From Chlamydiota bacterium (GTDB taxonomy: Bacteria > Chlamydiota > Chlamydiia > Chlamydiales > Parachlamydiaceae): DNA of 33,944 nt. The notes under the pieces were generated by a model that saw only the letters and a program-made list of their open reading frames with translations, was not told the origin of the DNA and made no database searches. The DNA lies in assembly GCA_013287015.1 (NCBI GenBank), contig JABDEO010000001.1, positions 1 through 33,944 of the forward strand, written 5' to 3'. Of this stretch, positions 1 to 10,134 are shown one piece after another. Every line of letters begins with the position of its first letter. Position 1 is the stretch's first letter. Made by a program: the position numbers and the translations under genes.

Positions 1-95
1 CTTAACCCCTCACTCCTAAGTGCACCTCTCTCTTATGGGGCGCTTATCGATATTAGCGGCAAAGCCTGCTCGGAGCTTTTAATTGACCCTGTCGT

Positions 96-823
96 TTATT
101 GGTTTACGTTGGAATTTAGTAATGTATGACACATGACCTGCCAGTCATGAAGATTGTACTCTCTTCTTATTTTAAATTCGACAACGCCATTAATGCCATT
201 TATGACTGGGGAGTTTGAATCTGTATAATTAATAATAACTAAGGTGAAATTTAAATAGGGGAAATAGCGATCTAGCACATCTTTTAGATTTTGAGCTTGT
301 CTTGAGTTAAGGTGATTTCCTTCCTGAAACCAAAATGATCTAAAGAAAAAAACCTTTCCTAGATACTGCTTAAGCTTTCTAAATCTATCAATTCTTCTAC
401 TATATTTTATTTTGATTGCCTCCAATTGTTTTGTATATTTAGTAGAATCGCTTATTTCTTCGCCTGGAAAGGGCCAATCATGCACAAAAGCGATGTCGTA
501 ATAGTTGTTTTCAATACACCTTGGAAAAGCTTCCGGCGGTGTGAAATATTGTTCATCTAAAAAAATTGAAAATCATTATCAAGCAACTCGATAAAACGAT
601 CAACATTCTTTAGGACTAGCCAATCAAAAGGAAAAGCAGCATGTCTTAGTCCACAATCTCTTAATCTTAGAGCCATTTCACAAATAGGCCCTAAACTAAC
701 AAATAAATGTTTTTCATGACAAATAAGTTCGCCTTCGAAATCGAAATCAGGCGAATCAGCAAATAATGTTCTCATTTGAAAAATAAGAAGAACAAAAAAT
801 TTGCGAAACATAAGTCTCCTCAT
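96..823 (-). pseudogene. DUF1796-family putative papain-like cysteine peptidase, split by a frameshift at a 7-nt homopolymer (or phase-variable / programmed -1 frameshift)
   Basis: The ORF at 557..823 carries a DUF1796-like N-terminus (SLGPICEMALRLRDCGLRHAAFPFDW). The ORF at 96..485 continues it in the -1 frame (DEQYFTPPEAFPRCIENNYYDIAFVHDWPFPGEE...YSRRIDRF). The frames join at T7 on the minus strand (559..565). Likely start ATG is at 811, with AGGAGA upstream. Confidence 0.65.
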
Positions 824-827
824 AAAG

Positions 828-940
828 TAAATTTCAGGATGGGTAGGATGGGTAGGATGGGAAAAATAAAGAAAGACAAAAATACAGAATAGATTTTAAT
901 AATCCAACTATCCTTCCTATCCTACCTATCCTGAAATTTA
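828..940. repeat. Long imperfect inverted repeat (TAAATTTCAGGATGGGTAGGATGGG... / ...CTATCCTACCTATCCTGAAATTTA)
   Basis: Arms at about 828-861 and 907-940. Lies 17 nt upstream of the preferred ATG of the DUF1796 gene. Confidence 0.85.
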
Positions 941-1023
941 TTTTTCAACTTAACGCTCTTCAATTCTTTCGCGTCTTTGCGTTGAATCTTTATTTTAACA
1001 TTTTTGCGTCACAGCAATTGGCT

Positions 1024-2760
1024 TTAATACCCTAAAAGGCGCGCAATATTGGCGGCAACGAGATATCCTGTAGCCATTGGGCTTCCATCCATATCCTGCG
1101 GATTAATGGAGTTGTCCGCTACAATGAGATTTTGGACTCCATAGACCCTTCCCGTCGAATTCACAACACCGCCCTGGGCAAGAGGCGCCATACGGCAATG
1201 ACTTTGATAATGGAAATTCGATGCTACGGCTCCTTGAATGAAGGCTGTTATCTGAGCCGGGTCATCTAGAATTGCAGGATCGGGATAAATAAGTTGGTAT
1301 AAAGGATCGATCAGTTGAAGCTGAATATTGATATTTTTGACATAAGTCGCATACGCGGAAACAAATAAGGCTAAATCGCTAGGATCCGATAGAACTCCCA
1401 AATCGATAACAGGAGGCGCAAGCGGGTCGGCGCTGTTAATGGAAACACTGCCGCGACTTTTAGGCTGGCAAAGATCCACTATGCCGGCGGTGACTCCTGG
1501 AATAACATCCACTGTACTAATGCGAATTTGACGTGAACTTGGATCACCCCCTGGAGCAGGCAGCCAAGCTATTTGCGAAAAAACTCCATTTCCTGTTGTA
1601 TTGGAATCATTGGGATTAGAGGAGAAAAGAATCACAGTATTTTGCTGATCCGCCAAATTTTGGCCCACACTCGGATTATCATACACAACGGGAATGCCAA
1701 GAGATGTCAGCAGTCCTGATGGGCCTATTCCTGAATGTAATAAAAACGGACTGCTTCCCAATCCAGCGCAAACGATGACCCCTTTTTTGGCATATACCTG
1801 CTTAACAGCGCCATTCTGCATATATTCGACGCCAATAGCTGTGTTGCCATCCCAAATCGTTTTCATTGCAGAGCTTTCAAAGAGAACTTTTAATTTTCTT
1901 CCATTAACTCCGGTTCCATCACTCTTCATCACGTGATGATTTAAAAAAGCGGTGGCGCTGCTCACTCGATAAAAACTGTCGTCTCCTTTGCGAGTTAATT
2001 GAAATTGAGCGGAAACTCCGATAGGTGTTTTTGGATCATTGTAATCGAGTACAAAAGGCATGCCCGTCGCGTTGATTTCCGCCTGCGTAAATACTTTTGC
2101 CAATTTTGAAGCTGGATCTTGGCGTACTGAGAGAGGGCCGTCATAACCTCTCGCTTTATGATTGGTTGTCTTCCCATGATAATCCTCTAATCCTTTATAG
2201 ATTGCCAAAATGCGATTAACAGACCACTCAGGTCCAGCAATAGCTTCCCATTGAGAAAATAACTGATCAGTGCCGCGACACCAAGCCCCTGCATTTACCG
2301 AAGTCCCGCCGGCCAAAGGAAGAGGAAGCGCCCAAAGAATCTGACGGTCATCGGCATTTGGTTGAGGCGTAGAGACTCCCGTTTCATACAAGGGCTTTGC
2401 AGCATCATTTGTAAGTTGAATAAGCTCTGCAAGCTGCGCTTTAACATCTGGCGGTAAATTTAAAGTAGAAGGATCAAAAGGCAAAGGAATTCCTAATAAA
2501 GCTGCAAGGACGGAAAAAATAGTATTTTTGGCATATTTAATGATGAATGCATTCGTAAAATTTTGACCAGAATGCAGTGCAATGACAGATGTTTTCTTAT
2601 CATCTGTCAATTTTTTTGCAAGGAGCCCGCCCGCTGAACCTACGCCCACAATCACATAATCGGCCTTATTGCCATCGACGCCCGAACGTGCCTGCACGCA
2701 ATTGGGGGATAGAATACCAACAATAAGCGCATAAGTTATGATGCTTTTTAAAAAATTCAT
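1024..2760 (-). CDS. GMC-family FAD-dependent oxidoreductase with N-terminal signal peptide
   Basis: 578 aa; N-terminal hydrophobic signal, FAD-binding DYVIVGVGSAGGLLAKKL, GMC C-terminal NFHYQSHCRMAP...VADNSINPQDMDGSPMATGYLVAANIA. Confidence 0.9.
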   Translation of the reverse strand: MNFLKSIITYALIVGILSPNCVQARSGVDGNKADYVIVGVGSAGGLLAKKLTDDKKTSVIALHSGQNFTNAFIIKYAKNTIFSVLAALLGIPLPFDPSTLNLPPDVKAQLAELIQLTNDAAKPLYETGVSTPQPNADDRQILWALPLPLAGGTSVNAGAWCRGTDQLFSQWEAIAGPEWSVNRILAIYKGLEDYHGKTTNHKARGYDGPLSVRQDPASKLAKVFTQAEINATGMPFVLDYNDPKTPIGVSAQFQLTRKGDDSFYRVSSATAFLNHHVMKSDGTGVNGRKLKVLFESSAMKTIWDGNTAIGVEYMQNGAVKQVYAKKGVIVCAGLGSSPFLLHSGIGPSGLLTSLGIPVVYDNPSVGQNLADQQNTVILFSSNPNDSNTTGNGVFSQIAWLPAPGGDPSSRQIRISTVDVIPGVTAGIVDLCQPKSRGSVSINSADPLAPPVIDLGVLSDPSDLALFVSAYATYVKNINIQLQLIDPLYQLIYPDPAILDDPAQITAFIQGAVASNFHYQSHCRMAPLAQGGVVNSTGRVYGVQNLIVADNSINPQDMDGSPMATGYLVAANIARLLGY

Positions 2761-2777
2761 ACGAGCGACCTCGCCTT

Positions 2778-3749
2778 TTAAGGTTCAAACTCTGGATCTA
2801 AAATTGCGGGATTAGAAGAAGATCTCTGGATTCTATCAACCACAATAATTTCATTACGTTTGACAGGCTGAAAAAGTTTTTCCTTAACCCTGTCAGGAGC
2901 GCAAATTTTGGCTTGATTCCAAAAACAGATCCAATCAAAAGGAATGTTCAGAGAGAGTGTTGCTTGTCCAGTCCAATTAAAGCGCGAATCGTAGGAAGCG
3001 ACTCCCTCCAATTCAAAATAAGTTAAAAACGCGGCTGAAGCTCGCAACCGTCCGCCTATGGCGTCTTTTCGTGTCGCTCGAAAAGCGTTTTCGGTTTTTT
3101 GAGAACGCCCGAAATAAAAATAGGGTCCTAAAGCAGCGTACAGATCGAAATATTGCATTTTACAAAAACGACGACCTAATTCAACGTCTATGCCGCCCAT
3201 CGCAAATTGTTCTCTAGCTTTTGCAAGAAAGCCCGAGGAAAAATCATAGTCAAGCGTATATATAGGTGTTTTTTTGCGCCCGATCGGCAGATAGCCGTTG
3301 ACGCGCAAGTCCCAGGTTTCACCAAGCGTTTCCAATCCAAATGAAACTTGGTGATAAGGCCGGCGAGCGGAGAGTAAAGAATCATAAAAAAAGTTAATCC
3401 CCCACACGCGGTTGTCGCATGAATTGAGCCAGCGCAAACCCAGCCCTGCATTGGTTGCAAACCTGCCATGATTGAAAACATGGCCTCTTAAATCGACAAA
3501 AGGAATGAGTTGACTGTCACAGACAGGTTGGGCTAAAAAAAGATCTAAAGAACTGTACCCTTGAGAATAGCCTAATCCTTTTCCTTCAGTATGGCTGAAG
3601 AGGATGCTTTTGGAACCAGGATTCTGAACATCTTTCCAGCCCTCTAAAAAAGGCATTTGCAAGGAGCCTTCTAATGGCGTGCAGGCTATCAGAAGACCGC
3701 AAAATCCAACCAAAGCCAAAATGTTTAAGCGAAAAATAGTTTTAAGCAT
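2778..3749 (-). CDS. Lipoprotein/outer-membrane protein resembling an inverse autotransporter beta-barrel domain
   Basis: Lipobox-like LLIAC. Repeated amphipathic aromatic strands (GLGYSQGYSSLDLFLAQP..., FVDLRGHVFNHGRFATNAGLGLRWL, WGINFFYDSLLSARRPYHQVSFGLE) and a C-terminal QPVKRNEIIVVDR tail. Confidence 0.65.
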   Translation of the reverse strand: MLKTIFRLNILALVGFCGLLIACTPLEGSLQMPFLEGWKDVQNPGSKSILFSHTEGKGLGYSQGYSSLDLFLAQPVCDSQLIPFVDLRGHVFNHGRFATNAGLGLRWLNSCDNRVWGINFFYDSLLSARRPYHQVSFGLETLGETWDLRVNGYLPIGRKKTPIYTLDYDFSSGFLAKAREQFAMGGIDVELGRRFCKMQYFDLYAALGPYFYFGRSQKTENAFRATRKDAIGGRLRASAAFLTYFELEGVASYDSRFNWTGQATLSLNIPFDWICFWNQAKICAPDRVKEKLFQPVKRNEIIVVDRIQRSSSNPAILDPEFEP

Positions 3750-4025
3750 GCTATTCTACAAGTACTTTGAGATGGATGCATATATTTCAAAAAAAATGAT
3801 TAGAAATTAAAACGCATAAAATGTAAATAAAAAAAAATTTACCCATCATCTAAACATCTTAAACAATACGAATTTTGGATAAACGATTGCCTTAACATTG
3901 ACGCTTTGGCTGAATTTTAAACCATGCCAAAAATTGTCTAATCATACTCATCCATGAAATTTGGGAGTTATACTTCCATTTTTCATGGATTGATTAATGA
4001 TTTCAAACTTTTTGCAACAGTTTAG

Positions 4026-4121
4026 ATACCCCTCCTTCGTCAAGGTATCTGAACGAAGGTAATCAGGCCGAGACGGCCTGATTACCTTTTTCGTTCAGAT
4101 ACCTTGACGAAGGAGGGGTAT
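4026..4121. repeat. Long inverted repeat ATACCCCTCCTTCGTCAAGGTATCTGAACGAA-AGGTAATCAGGCCG / mirrored
   Basis: Near-perfect arms of over 40 bp read directly from the sequence, with core GGTAATCAGGCCGAGACGGCCTGATTACC. Confidence 0.95.
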
Positions 4122-4135
4122 TTGTATAAGGTTGC

Positions 4136-5338
4136 ATGAAAGAGCTAAATTTTTATGGAGGAGCTGTGTTGGAAAAATATTTACTTAGCATATTTAGTTT
4201 TGCCGCCGCTTTCATGGCTTTATCGCCTTTACAAGCGCAAATGTACACTGACGCGTGTGATGATTTTTCTTGTTGCGACCCTTGCAGCACGTGCCAAAAT
4301 CGATTTTGGTTAGAGGCGGACTATTTATATTGGCAAGTCCAGAACTCCCCTAAAGTTATTCCTCTAGTTATTGAACAACCTGTTGTAAATGGTCCGTTTG
4401 ATGTCGTACTTGGCGGAAAAAAAATTAGAAATGATTGGCATTCAGGCGCTAGATTTGCCTTGGGCGGTTGGTTCGATGAGTGTAAAAGTCTTGGAGTTGA
4501 AATCGATTATTTCTTTTTGGGAAAAAATTCAAAGCATTCCGACGTTGCATCTGACGCAAATGGTTCGCCTCGCTTACGCGTGCCGTATTTTGACGTGACT
4601 ACCGATCTGCCCGCTTCGTCCGCCCTTGCAACACCTGGAGTATTTAGAGGGGCAGCCTCTCTTAAAACATCCAACAGAATGCAAGGAGCTGAATTGAATA
4701 TTGTAAAAACAATTCCCTCAACAGATTGTTCAAATTTTAAAGTATTGGCGGGTTTTCGCTATTGGAATTTTGAAGATGACTTAACATTTTCCGTCAACAG
4801 CCCTCTTGTTGTTATACCGACCGTATACAACTATCGAGATAAGTTTCGCACGCAAAATAATTTCTATGGAGGACAAATTGGAGCTTGTTTTGAGCGGAAC
4901 TTTTCATGTTTTTTCTTTGACGTAAAAGGAAAGGTGGCTTTAGGCGCTATGCGCCAAAAATCGATTATCGAGGGTCGTTTTCAAACGAATGAGTTTACGG
5001 GTTCCGTGGAAACATTCGCCGGTGGATTTTTTGCGCTGCCAACTAATATTGGCCACCATAAAAAAACGCGTTTTTCTGTTATTCCGGAGTTGAATTTGAA
5101 TGTCGGCTGCCATATCACTGATAATTTGCGCATTCATTTAGGCTATTCTGTCATTTATGCGAGTAAAGTTTTAAGAGCAAGTAAGCAAATGAGCAAGCGC
5201 ATTAATCCGACTCAGTCAGCCAACATCGAGTTTACACCCACGCCGGTTCTAGTGGGTGAAGCAAGTCCAAAAGCCGAATTAAGATCCACTGGCTTATGGG
5301 CTCAAGGATTGAATGTCGGTTTGGATTTTACATTTTAA
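4136..5338 (+). CDS. Lpg1974-family (Legionella MOMP-like) pore-forming outer membrane protein; translation probably starts at TTG 4169
   Basis: Signal peptide; Cys-rich CDDFSCCDPCSTCQNRFWLEADYLYWQVQ N-terminus; C-terminal strand ending LNVGLDFTF. The Shine-Dalgarno GGAGGA at 4157-4162 fits a TTG start at 4169 better than ATG 4136. Confidence 0.8.
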   Translation: MKELNFYGGAVLEKYLLSIFSFAAAFMALSPLQAQMYTDACDDFSCCDPCSTCQNRFWLEADYLYWQVQNSPKVIPLVIEQPVVNGPFDVVLGGKKIRNDWHSGARFALGGWFDECKSLGVEIDYFFLGKNSKHSDVASDANGSPRLRVPYFDVTTDLPASSALATPGVFRGAASLKTSNRMQGAELNIVKTIPSTDCSNFKVLAGFRYWNFEDDLTFSVNSPLVVIPTVYNYRDKFRTQNNFYGGQIGACFERNFSCFFFDVKGKVALGAMRQKSIIEGRFQTNEFTGSVETFAGGFFALPTNIGHHKKTRFSVIPELNLNVGCHITDNLRIHLGYSVIYASKVLRASKQMSKRINPTQSANIEFTPTPVLVGEASPKAELRSTGLWAQGLNVGLDFTF

Positions 5339-5441
5339 TCGACATTGGGGCCTGACCTAGGCTGAAACGAATGGTTGAGTATCTTCAAAATTCAGCCCGG
5401 TTTTATCCCGCCAATTTTGGCGCCGTTTTCTTAAACGCGTC

Positions 5442-5672
5442 ATACAACCACCCCCGGATGAGACAGTTGCAAAAGTTTTCTTGCAGCCTTAAAAGCAATA
5501 TGCAAAGGTGAGCGCTTACCCCTCTCTGCGCTCTCTGTGGGCTCTGTGGTGGATATAAAGCCTTAAAATGATTCAATTTAAGGCTTTTTGGCTACCACAG
5601 AGCCCACAGAGAGCGCAGAGAGGGGTAAGCGCTCACCTTTGCAATTGTCTCGGATGGGGGTGGTGGTTGTAT
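5442..5672. repeat. Composite inverted repeat between convergent genes; perfect 49-bp inner arms
   Basis: 5502-5550 and 5594-5642 are exact reverse complements; outer ATACAACCA/TGGTTGTAT arms with CCCCCGGATG-type modules; inner AAGCCTTAAA...TTTAAGGCTT stem. Confidence 0.95.
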
Positions 5673-5673
5673 C

Positions 5674-6840
5674 TCAATGACCGGGATCCACTTGCACCCC
5701 TTCTACAATACTTGGAGATGGATTTGTGATGAGCCTATCCTCTTCATTTAATCCCGAAACAATTTCGATGGATTTCCCATAATCCCTTCCTATAGTGACG
5801 CTGACTAGCTTTATGCGATTTTCCTTATCTAAAATGGCCGCTTGAGGCGCTTGATTGCGAATGATAAGAGACTTGGTGGGGACAATAAAATAGGATGCTT
5901 CAGGTATAAGTGAAAAAATCACTTCCGCATAAAGTCCTGCCATTAATCGGCCGTCTTTATTATCGATATGAATTTCTGTCGATAACGTGCGCGCGATAGG
6001 GTCTAAAGCTCCGGCATTCCGGACAACGGTTCCTTTAAAAAATTGATTATTAAATTCTTGAATCCTGATTTTAGTTTCAAGCCCATCTTTAATCATACGG
6101 TAGTAGGATTGTGGAACATTCACAAAAACTCTAAGGGGATCCATCTGAGCGATTGTAAAGAGCTGCTGCGGGTTGCCATTGCTCCCGGCGGTGATCAATG
6201 AGCCGACATCAATATTTCTCTCTGTGACAGTCCCTTTAAAAGGGGCATAGATCTGATTAAACCCTTGAACTTTTTCGAGTCTTTGGACATTAGCCTCAGC
6301 GGCTTTGACATTCCCTTCCGCTGAATGGAGGGTCGACATGCGTTCGTCAACCTCTTGATGTGGGACAGCCTGGGCATTCAATTGATAAAGATCCGTCCAG
6401 CGCTTGGCGCTTATGCTGGCGATATCCAATTTAGCCTTAGCGCTTTCGAGATCCGCCCTTGCTTGAAGAAGTTCTCTGTCGACCTCTGGGGTATCGATTT
6501 CTGCAAGCAACTGACCCTCTTTGACTTTATCGCCGATGTCCACAAGAAAGCGAGTAAGGTAGCCATTAGTGCGCGCCCAGATAGGGGTGAAATGCATGGC
6601 CTGAGTGGCGCTTGGAAGAATGAGCTCTATAGGTTGACGGAGGGGCGTTAATGTCATGACTGAAACTTTAATGAGACTGTCGTTTTCAGCCTCGTCTTTA
6701 ATTTCTTTCCATCTCCCTAGGCGTGGGAAAAGTCCACCTAGAAAAAGAACGAGAAAAATCAAAAATATGATGATCGGAACAAAATAGTTCCACTTTTTAC
6801 CATTTCCTGCCTTGGAGTTGGAATTTTGAACCATTGTCAT
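5674..6840 (-). CDS. RND efflux periplasmic adaptor (HlyD/MFP) subunit
   Basis: N-terminal TM, lipoyl-like ARTNGYLTRFLVDIGDKVKEGQLLAEIDTPE, alpha-hairpin, beta-barrel YAPFKGTVTERNIDVGSLI. Confidence 0.92.
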   Translation of the reverse strand: MTMVQNSNSKAGNGKKWNYFVPIIIFLIFLVLFLGGLFPRLGRWKEIKDEAENDSLIKVSVMTLTPLRQPIELILPSATQAMHFTPIWARTNGYLTRFLVDIGDKVKEGQLLAEIDTPEVDRELLQARADLESAKAKLDIASISAKRWTDLYQLNAQAVPHQEVDERMSTLHSAEGNVKAAEANVQRLEKVQGFNQIYAPFKGTVTERNIDVGSLITAGSNGNPQQLFTIAQMDPLRVFVNVPQSYYRMIKDGLETKIRIQEFNNQFFKGTVVRNAGALDPIARTLSTEIHIDNKDGRLMAGLYAEVIFSLIPEASYFIVPTKSLIIRNQAPQAAILDKENRIKLVSVTIGRDYGKSIEIVSGLNEEDRLITNPSPSIVEGVQVDPGH

Positions 6841-6844
6841 CCGC

Positions 6845-9800
6845 TTATTCCTTTTCCTCAGTTAAAATTTCACATTTTGGAGGGACATATGTCTCTTCAT
6901 CTTGAAATAGATAGGGGTTAGGTTTATGCCGTAGAAATGTAAACATGACCGGCACAAAAAACAGCGTTGTCAGTGTCGCAAAAAGAAGCCCCCCGATGAC
7001 GGCCCTTCCTAATGGAGCGTTCTGCTCTCCTCCTTCTCCCAGCGCCAACGCCATGGGAATCATGCCCACGATCATTGCAAGAGCTGTCATTAACACAGGC
7101 CTGAAGCGCGTATATGCCGCTAAGCTCATTGCTTCGACATTATTTTTGCCTGCTGTTAGTTGCTCATTAGCGAAAGTGACCATTAAAATACTGTTGGCGG
7201 TGGCTACTCCCATGGTCATGATGGCGCCCATGAGGGATGGGACGTTCAATGTCGTTTGGGTGATGTACAGCATCCAAATAATTCCACAAATGCCCCCTGG
7301 CAATGCCATAATGATAATGAAGGGATCCAACCAAGATTGAAAATTTATCACCATAATTAAGTAGATCAAGACGATGGCGAATATGAACCCAATTCCCAAG
7401 CGCACAAAAGTTTTATTCATATTGTCAACGATGCCGCGCATGATGATTTGATTGCCCGGCGCCAATTGACCTTGAAATTCGTCGATCAGTTTTTCGATAT
7501 CAGACGCAACGCCGCCTAAATCCCTATTTTGAACGCCGGCGTAAATATCAAAGACCGGTTGAATATTATTATGCGTCACCACGCCTGGAGCGACGCGACG
7601 CTCAACCGTGGCCAAATTATTTAAAAGCTGTGATTCCTTTGTAAGGGGAGATGACACCGGCATCCGCATCAATTCTTCAACACTGTTAATGCGATATTGA
7701 GGCGTCTGCACGCCTATCAGATAGGGGATTCCATTGACTCGATCCAGCCAAAAGTTAGGAGTGACTGCGCTGCTGGTTCCGTAAGAAATCAAGATGTCAT
7801 TGCTGATATTTTGTTGATTTAACCCCAAGCGAGCCAATAAGGTTCTATCAATATCTAGAAATAGCTGAGGGACATCTTGAACTTGATGAATATGCACATC
7901 TACGGCCCCTGGCACATGTGAAATGCGTTCCGCCAGCAGGCTCGCGATTTTATAGTTTTCCGCTTTGTTATATCCAATCACTCTGACATCAATCGGAGCG
8001 GGCAATCCAAAATTCAAAATTTGACTGATCATGTCGGCGGGTTGAAAATAAAACGTAAAATGAGGAAAGCGCGCGTTGAGTCGCTGGCGCAACTGCTTCA
8101 TGTAGTATTCTGTCGAATGCTTTCGGTCGCGGCTTAACGATGCCAGTATTTCTCCATCATAGGTGCCTACCGTGGAGCTATCCCCAAAGGCAAAATTATA
8201 CGTCTCGAATGGCAATCCAATATTATCGATGAGCTGACTGATCTCGTTGTTGGGGATGATTTTGCGAATCTCAGCCTCCACTTCGTTAAAGTATTCTTCA
8301 GTGACTTCTATTCGGGCTCCGCTGAGAGTTCTAACGTGCAAACGGAATATGCCTGCATCTACATTGGGGAAAAAATCACGGCCGACAAGCAGTAAAACAA
8401 ACATCGAAGCGATAAAAATCAGCGCAAAGATGGCGACCACCACCCATCTATTGGTTAAAGCCCATTTAAGCGCTATTCTATAGCGAGTTCGGAAACGTTT
8501 AAAATAATACTCGAAACGTTCGTGACAGCGTTCTAGGGTCGACAGCTGCATATTCGATTTTTTATTCCCCGAATAAAAATGCATCTCGTTGACAAGCAAG
8601 TGTTTGATCATGACCGGCACAAGCGTTCTAGAAAGGAAATAAGAAGCTGAAACGGCGAACACCACCGCAAAGGCAAAAGGCACAAATAGAAATTTGGCTG
8701 GGCCGACAAGCAGCGCCACAGGCAAGAAAACGATGCAAATGGACAGAGTCGAAACAAATGCAGGGATGGAAATCTGCTGCGAACCATCGAACACAGCCTT
8801 CTGCAAAGGCTTTCCCATCGCGATATTGCGATGGATGTTTTCAATGGTGACCGTGGCGTCATCGACGAGTATCCCAATAGCGAGGGCCAGTCCGCCCAAA
8901 GTCATGACATTGAGCGTCTCGCCAATAAGACTCATAATAATGATCGAAGTGAGTATGGAAAGCGGTATCGAGATAATGACAATAACTGTGCTGCGCAGGC
9001 TCCCTAAAAAAATCAAGATCATGAGCGCTGTCAAAGCCGCGGCAATGGATCCCTCCGCTACAACGCCTAAGATGGCGGCTTTTACAAAAACTGACTGATC
9101 GAAAAGCAGTTCGATATGCATTCCCTTTGGCGCGGCCTCTCGAATTGTAGGCAAAAGCTTTTTAATGGCGTTTACAATGTCCAGCGTTGAAGAGGCGCCT
9201 GTTTTCAATATCGTCAACAATACAGCTCTTTTGCCTTCGCGGCGGACAATGTTGATCTGCGGAATGAAGCCATCATGGGCGAAACCGACATCCCTTACGT
9301 AGACGACGACATCATCGATGACCTTCACTGGGATATCATTATAATCGCTTGGCAGAGTGGGGGTGTTATTGACATTGATGCGATAGTCGAAATCGCCAAT
9401 TTTGCTGTCGCCTGACGGGACTGTGATGCTTTGCTGATTGATCGCATTGTTGATATCCCTTGGGGATAATCCTTTAGCTTGAAGCGCAACAGGATCCAGA
9501 TCGATCATCATCTGGCGCGCTTGGCCTCCATAAGGAGTCGGCAGGGTGATCCCTGGAATAGTGGCTATCGCCTGCCTGATGCGATAAATGCCATAATCGT
9601 ACAATTCTGATTCCGTTAAACTATCGCTGGATAAAATCATCTGAACGATAGGCACGCTGTTGGCTGTAAATTTGACAATTGTCGGCGGGAGGACCCCCGC
9701 CGGCATGCGACGCAGGATAGATTGGGAAGAGGCTGTTATCTGTGCAATGGCGGACTCGATTTCCACATAGGGATGAAAATACACCCTGATAATGCCAACG

Positions 9801-10063
9801 CCGTCCAAGGTTTGGGATTCGATGCGTTCGATATCGTTGACGTTGCTGGATATAGCGTACTCGCTATAGGTCGTTATTCTTTCGGCAAATTCCTCGGCTG
9901 GAAGTCCTGTAAACGTCCAAATAACATTAACGACGGGAATATTGACGTTCGGAAAAATATCTTTTTGGGTTTGGACAATAAACCAGCCGCCCAAAATAAG
10001 CATGAGGATGGCGACAACAACGAATGTATAAGGACGCCTAATGGCGAGTCTGACTATCCACAT
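6845..10063 (-). CDS. RND (HAE-type) multidrug efflux permease
   Basis: 1072 aa; MWIVRLAIRRPYTFVVVAILMLILGG; GGLALAIGILVDDATVTIENIHRN; C-terminal MGVATANSILMVTFANEQL. Confidence 0.95.
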   Translation of the reverse strand: MWIVRLAIRRPYTFVVVAILMLILGGWFIVQTQKDIFPNVNIPVVNVIWTFTGLPAEEFAERITTYSEYAISSNVNDIERIESQTLDGVGIIRVYFHPYVEIESAIAQITASSQSILRRMPAGVLPPTIVKFTANSVPIVQMILSSDSLTESELYDYGIYRIRQAIATIPGITLPTPYGGQARQMMIDLDPVALQAKGLSPRDINNAINQQSITVPSGDSKIGDFDYRINVNNTPTLPSDYNDIPVKVIDDVVVYVRDVGFAHDGFIPQINIVRREGKRAVLLTILKTGASSTLDIVNAIKKLLPTIREAAPKGMHIELLFDQSVFVKAAILGVVAEGSIAAALTALMILIFLGSLRSTVIVIISIPLSILTSIIIMSLIGETLNVMTLGGLALAIGILVDDATVTIENIHRNIAMGKPLQKAVFDGSQQISIPAFVSTLSICIVFLPVALLVGPAKFLFVPFAFAVVFAVSASYFLSRTLVPVMIKHLLVNEMHFYSGNKKSNMQLSTLERCHERFEYYFKRFRTRYRIALKWALTNRWVVVAIFALIFIASMFVLLLVGRDFFPNVDAGIFRLHVRTLSGARIEVTEEYFNEVEAEIRKIIPNNEISQLIDNIGLPFETYNFAFGDSSTVGTYDGEILASLSRDRKHSTEYYMKQLRQRLNARFPHFTFYFQPADMISQILNFGLPAPIDVRVIGYNKAENYKIASLLAERISHVPGAVDVHIHQVQDVPQLFLDIDRTLLARLGLNQQNISNDILISYGTSSAVTPNFWLDRVNGIPYLIGVQTPQYRINSVEELMRMPVSSPLTKESQLLNNLATVERRVAPGVVTHNNIQPVFDIYAGVQNRDLGGVASDIEKLIDEFQGQLAPGNQIIMRGIVDNMNKTFVRLGIGFIFAIVLIYLIMVINFQSWLDPFIIIMALPGGICGIIWMLYITQTTLNVPSLMGAIMTMGVATANSILMVTFANEQLTAGKNNVEAMSLAAYTRFRPVLMTALAMIVGMIPMALALGEGGEQNAPLGRAVIGGLLFATLTTLFFVPVMFTFLRHKPNPYLFQDEETYVPPKCEILTEEKE

Positions 10064-10134
10064 AATGATGGCGCTAAATTCTCAGCTAGATAAAATAAAA
10101 TATTTAACATCAAGTTTGATAGTACGCAATATCT
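10064..10134. promoter_or_regulatory. Short divergent intergenic region likely containing promoters for the RND permease (-) and the outer membrane factor (+)
   Basis: 71-bp AT-rich interval between divergent start codons; no specific operator identified. Confidence 0.5.

Noticed and set aside
5340-5360. Shared string GGGGCCTGACC / GGGGTCAGGCCTGA near 5345 and 11785
   Set aside because: Only a short partial match at two repeat boundaries; too little to define a separate repeat family here.
6945-7340. Plus-strand ORFs opposite the RND permease (6945..7340, 8247..8483, 8694..9098, 9722..10093)
   Set aside because: Shadow ORFs antisense to a clearly conserved coding sequence; low-complexity translations with no motif or ribosome-binding site support.
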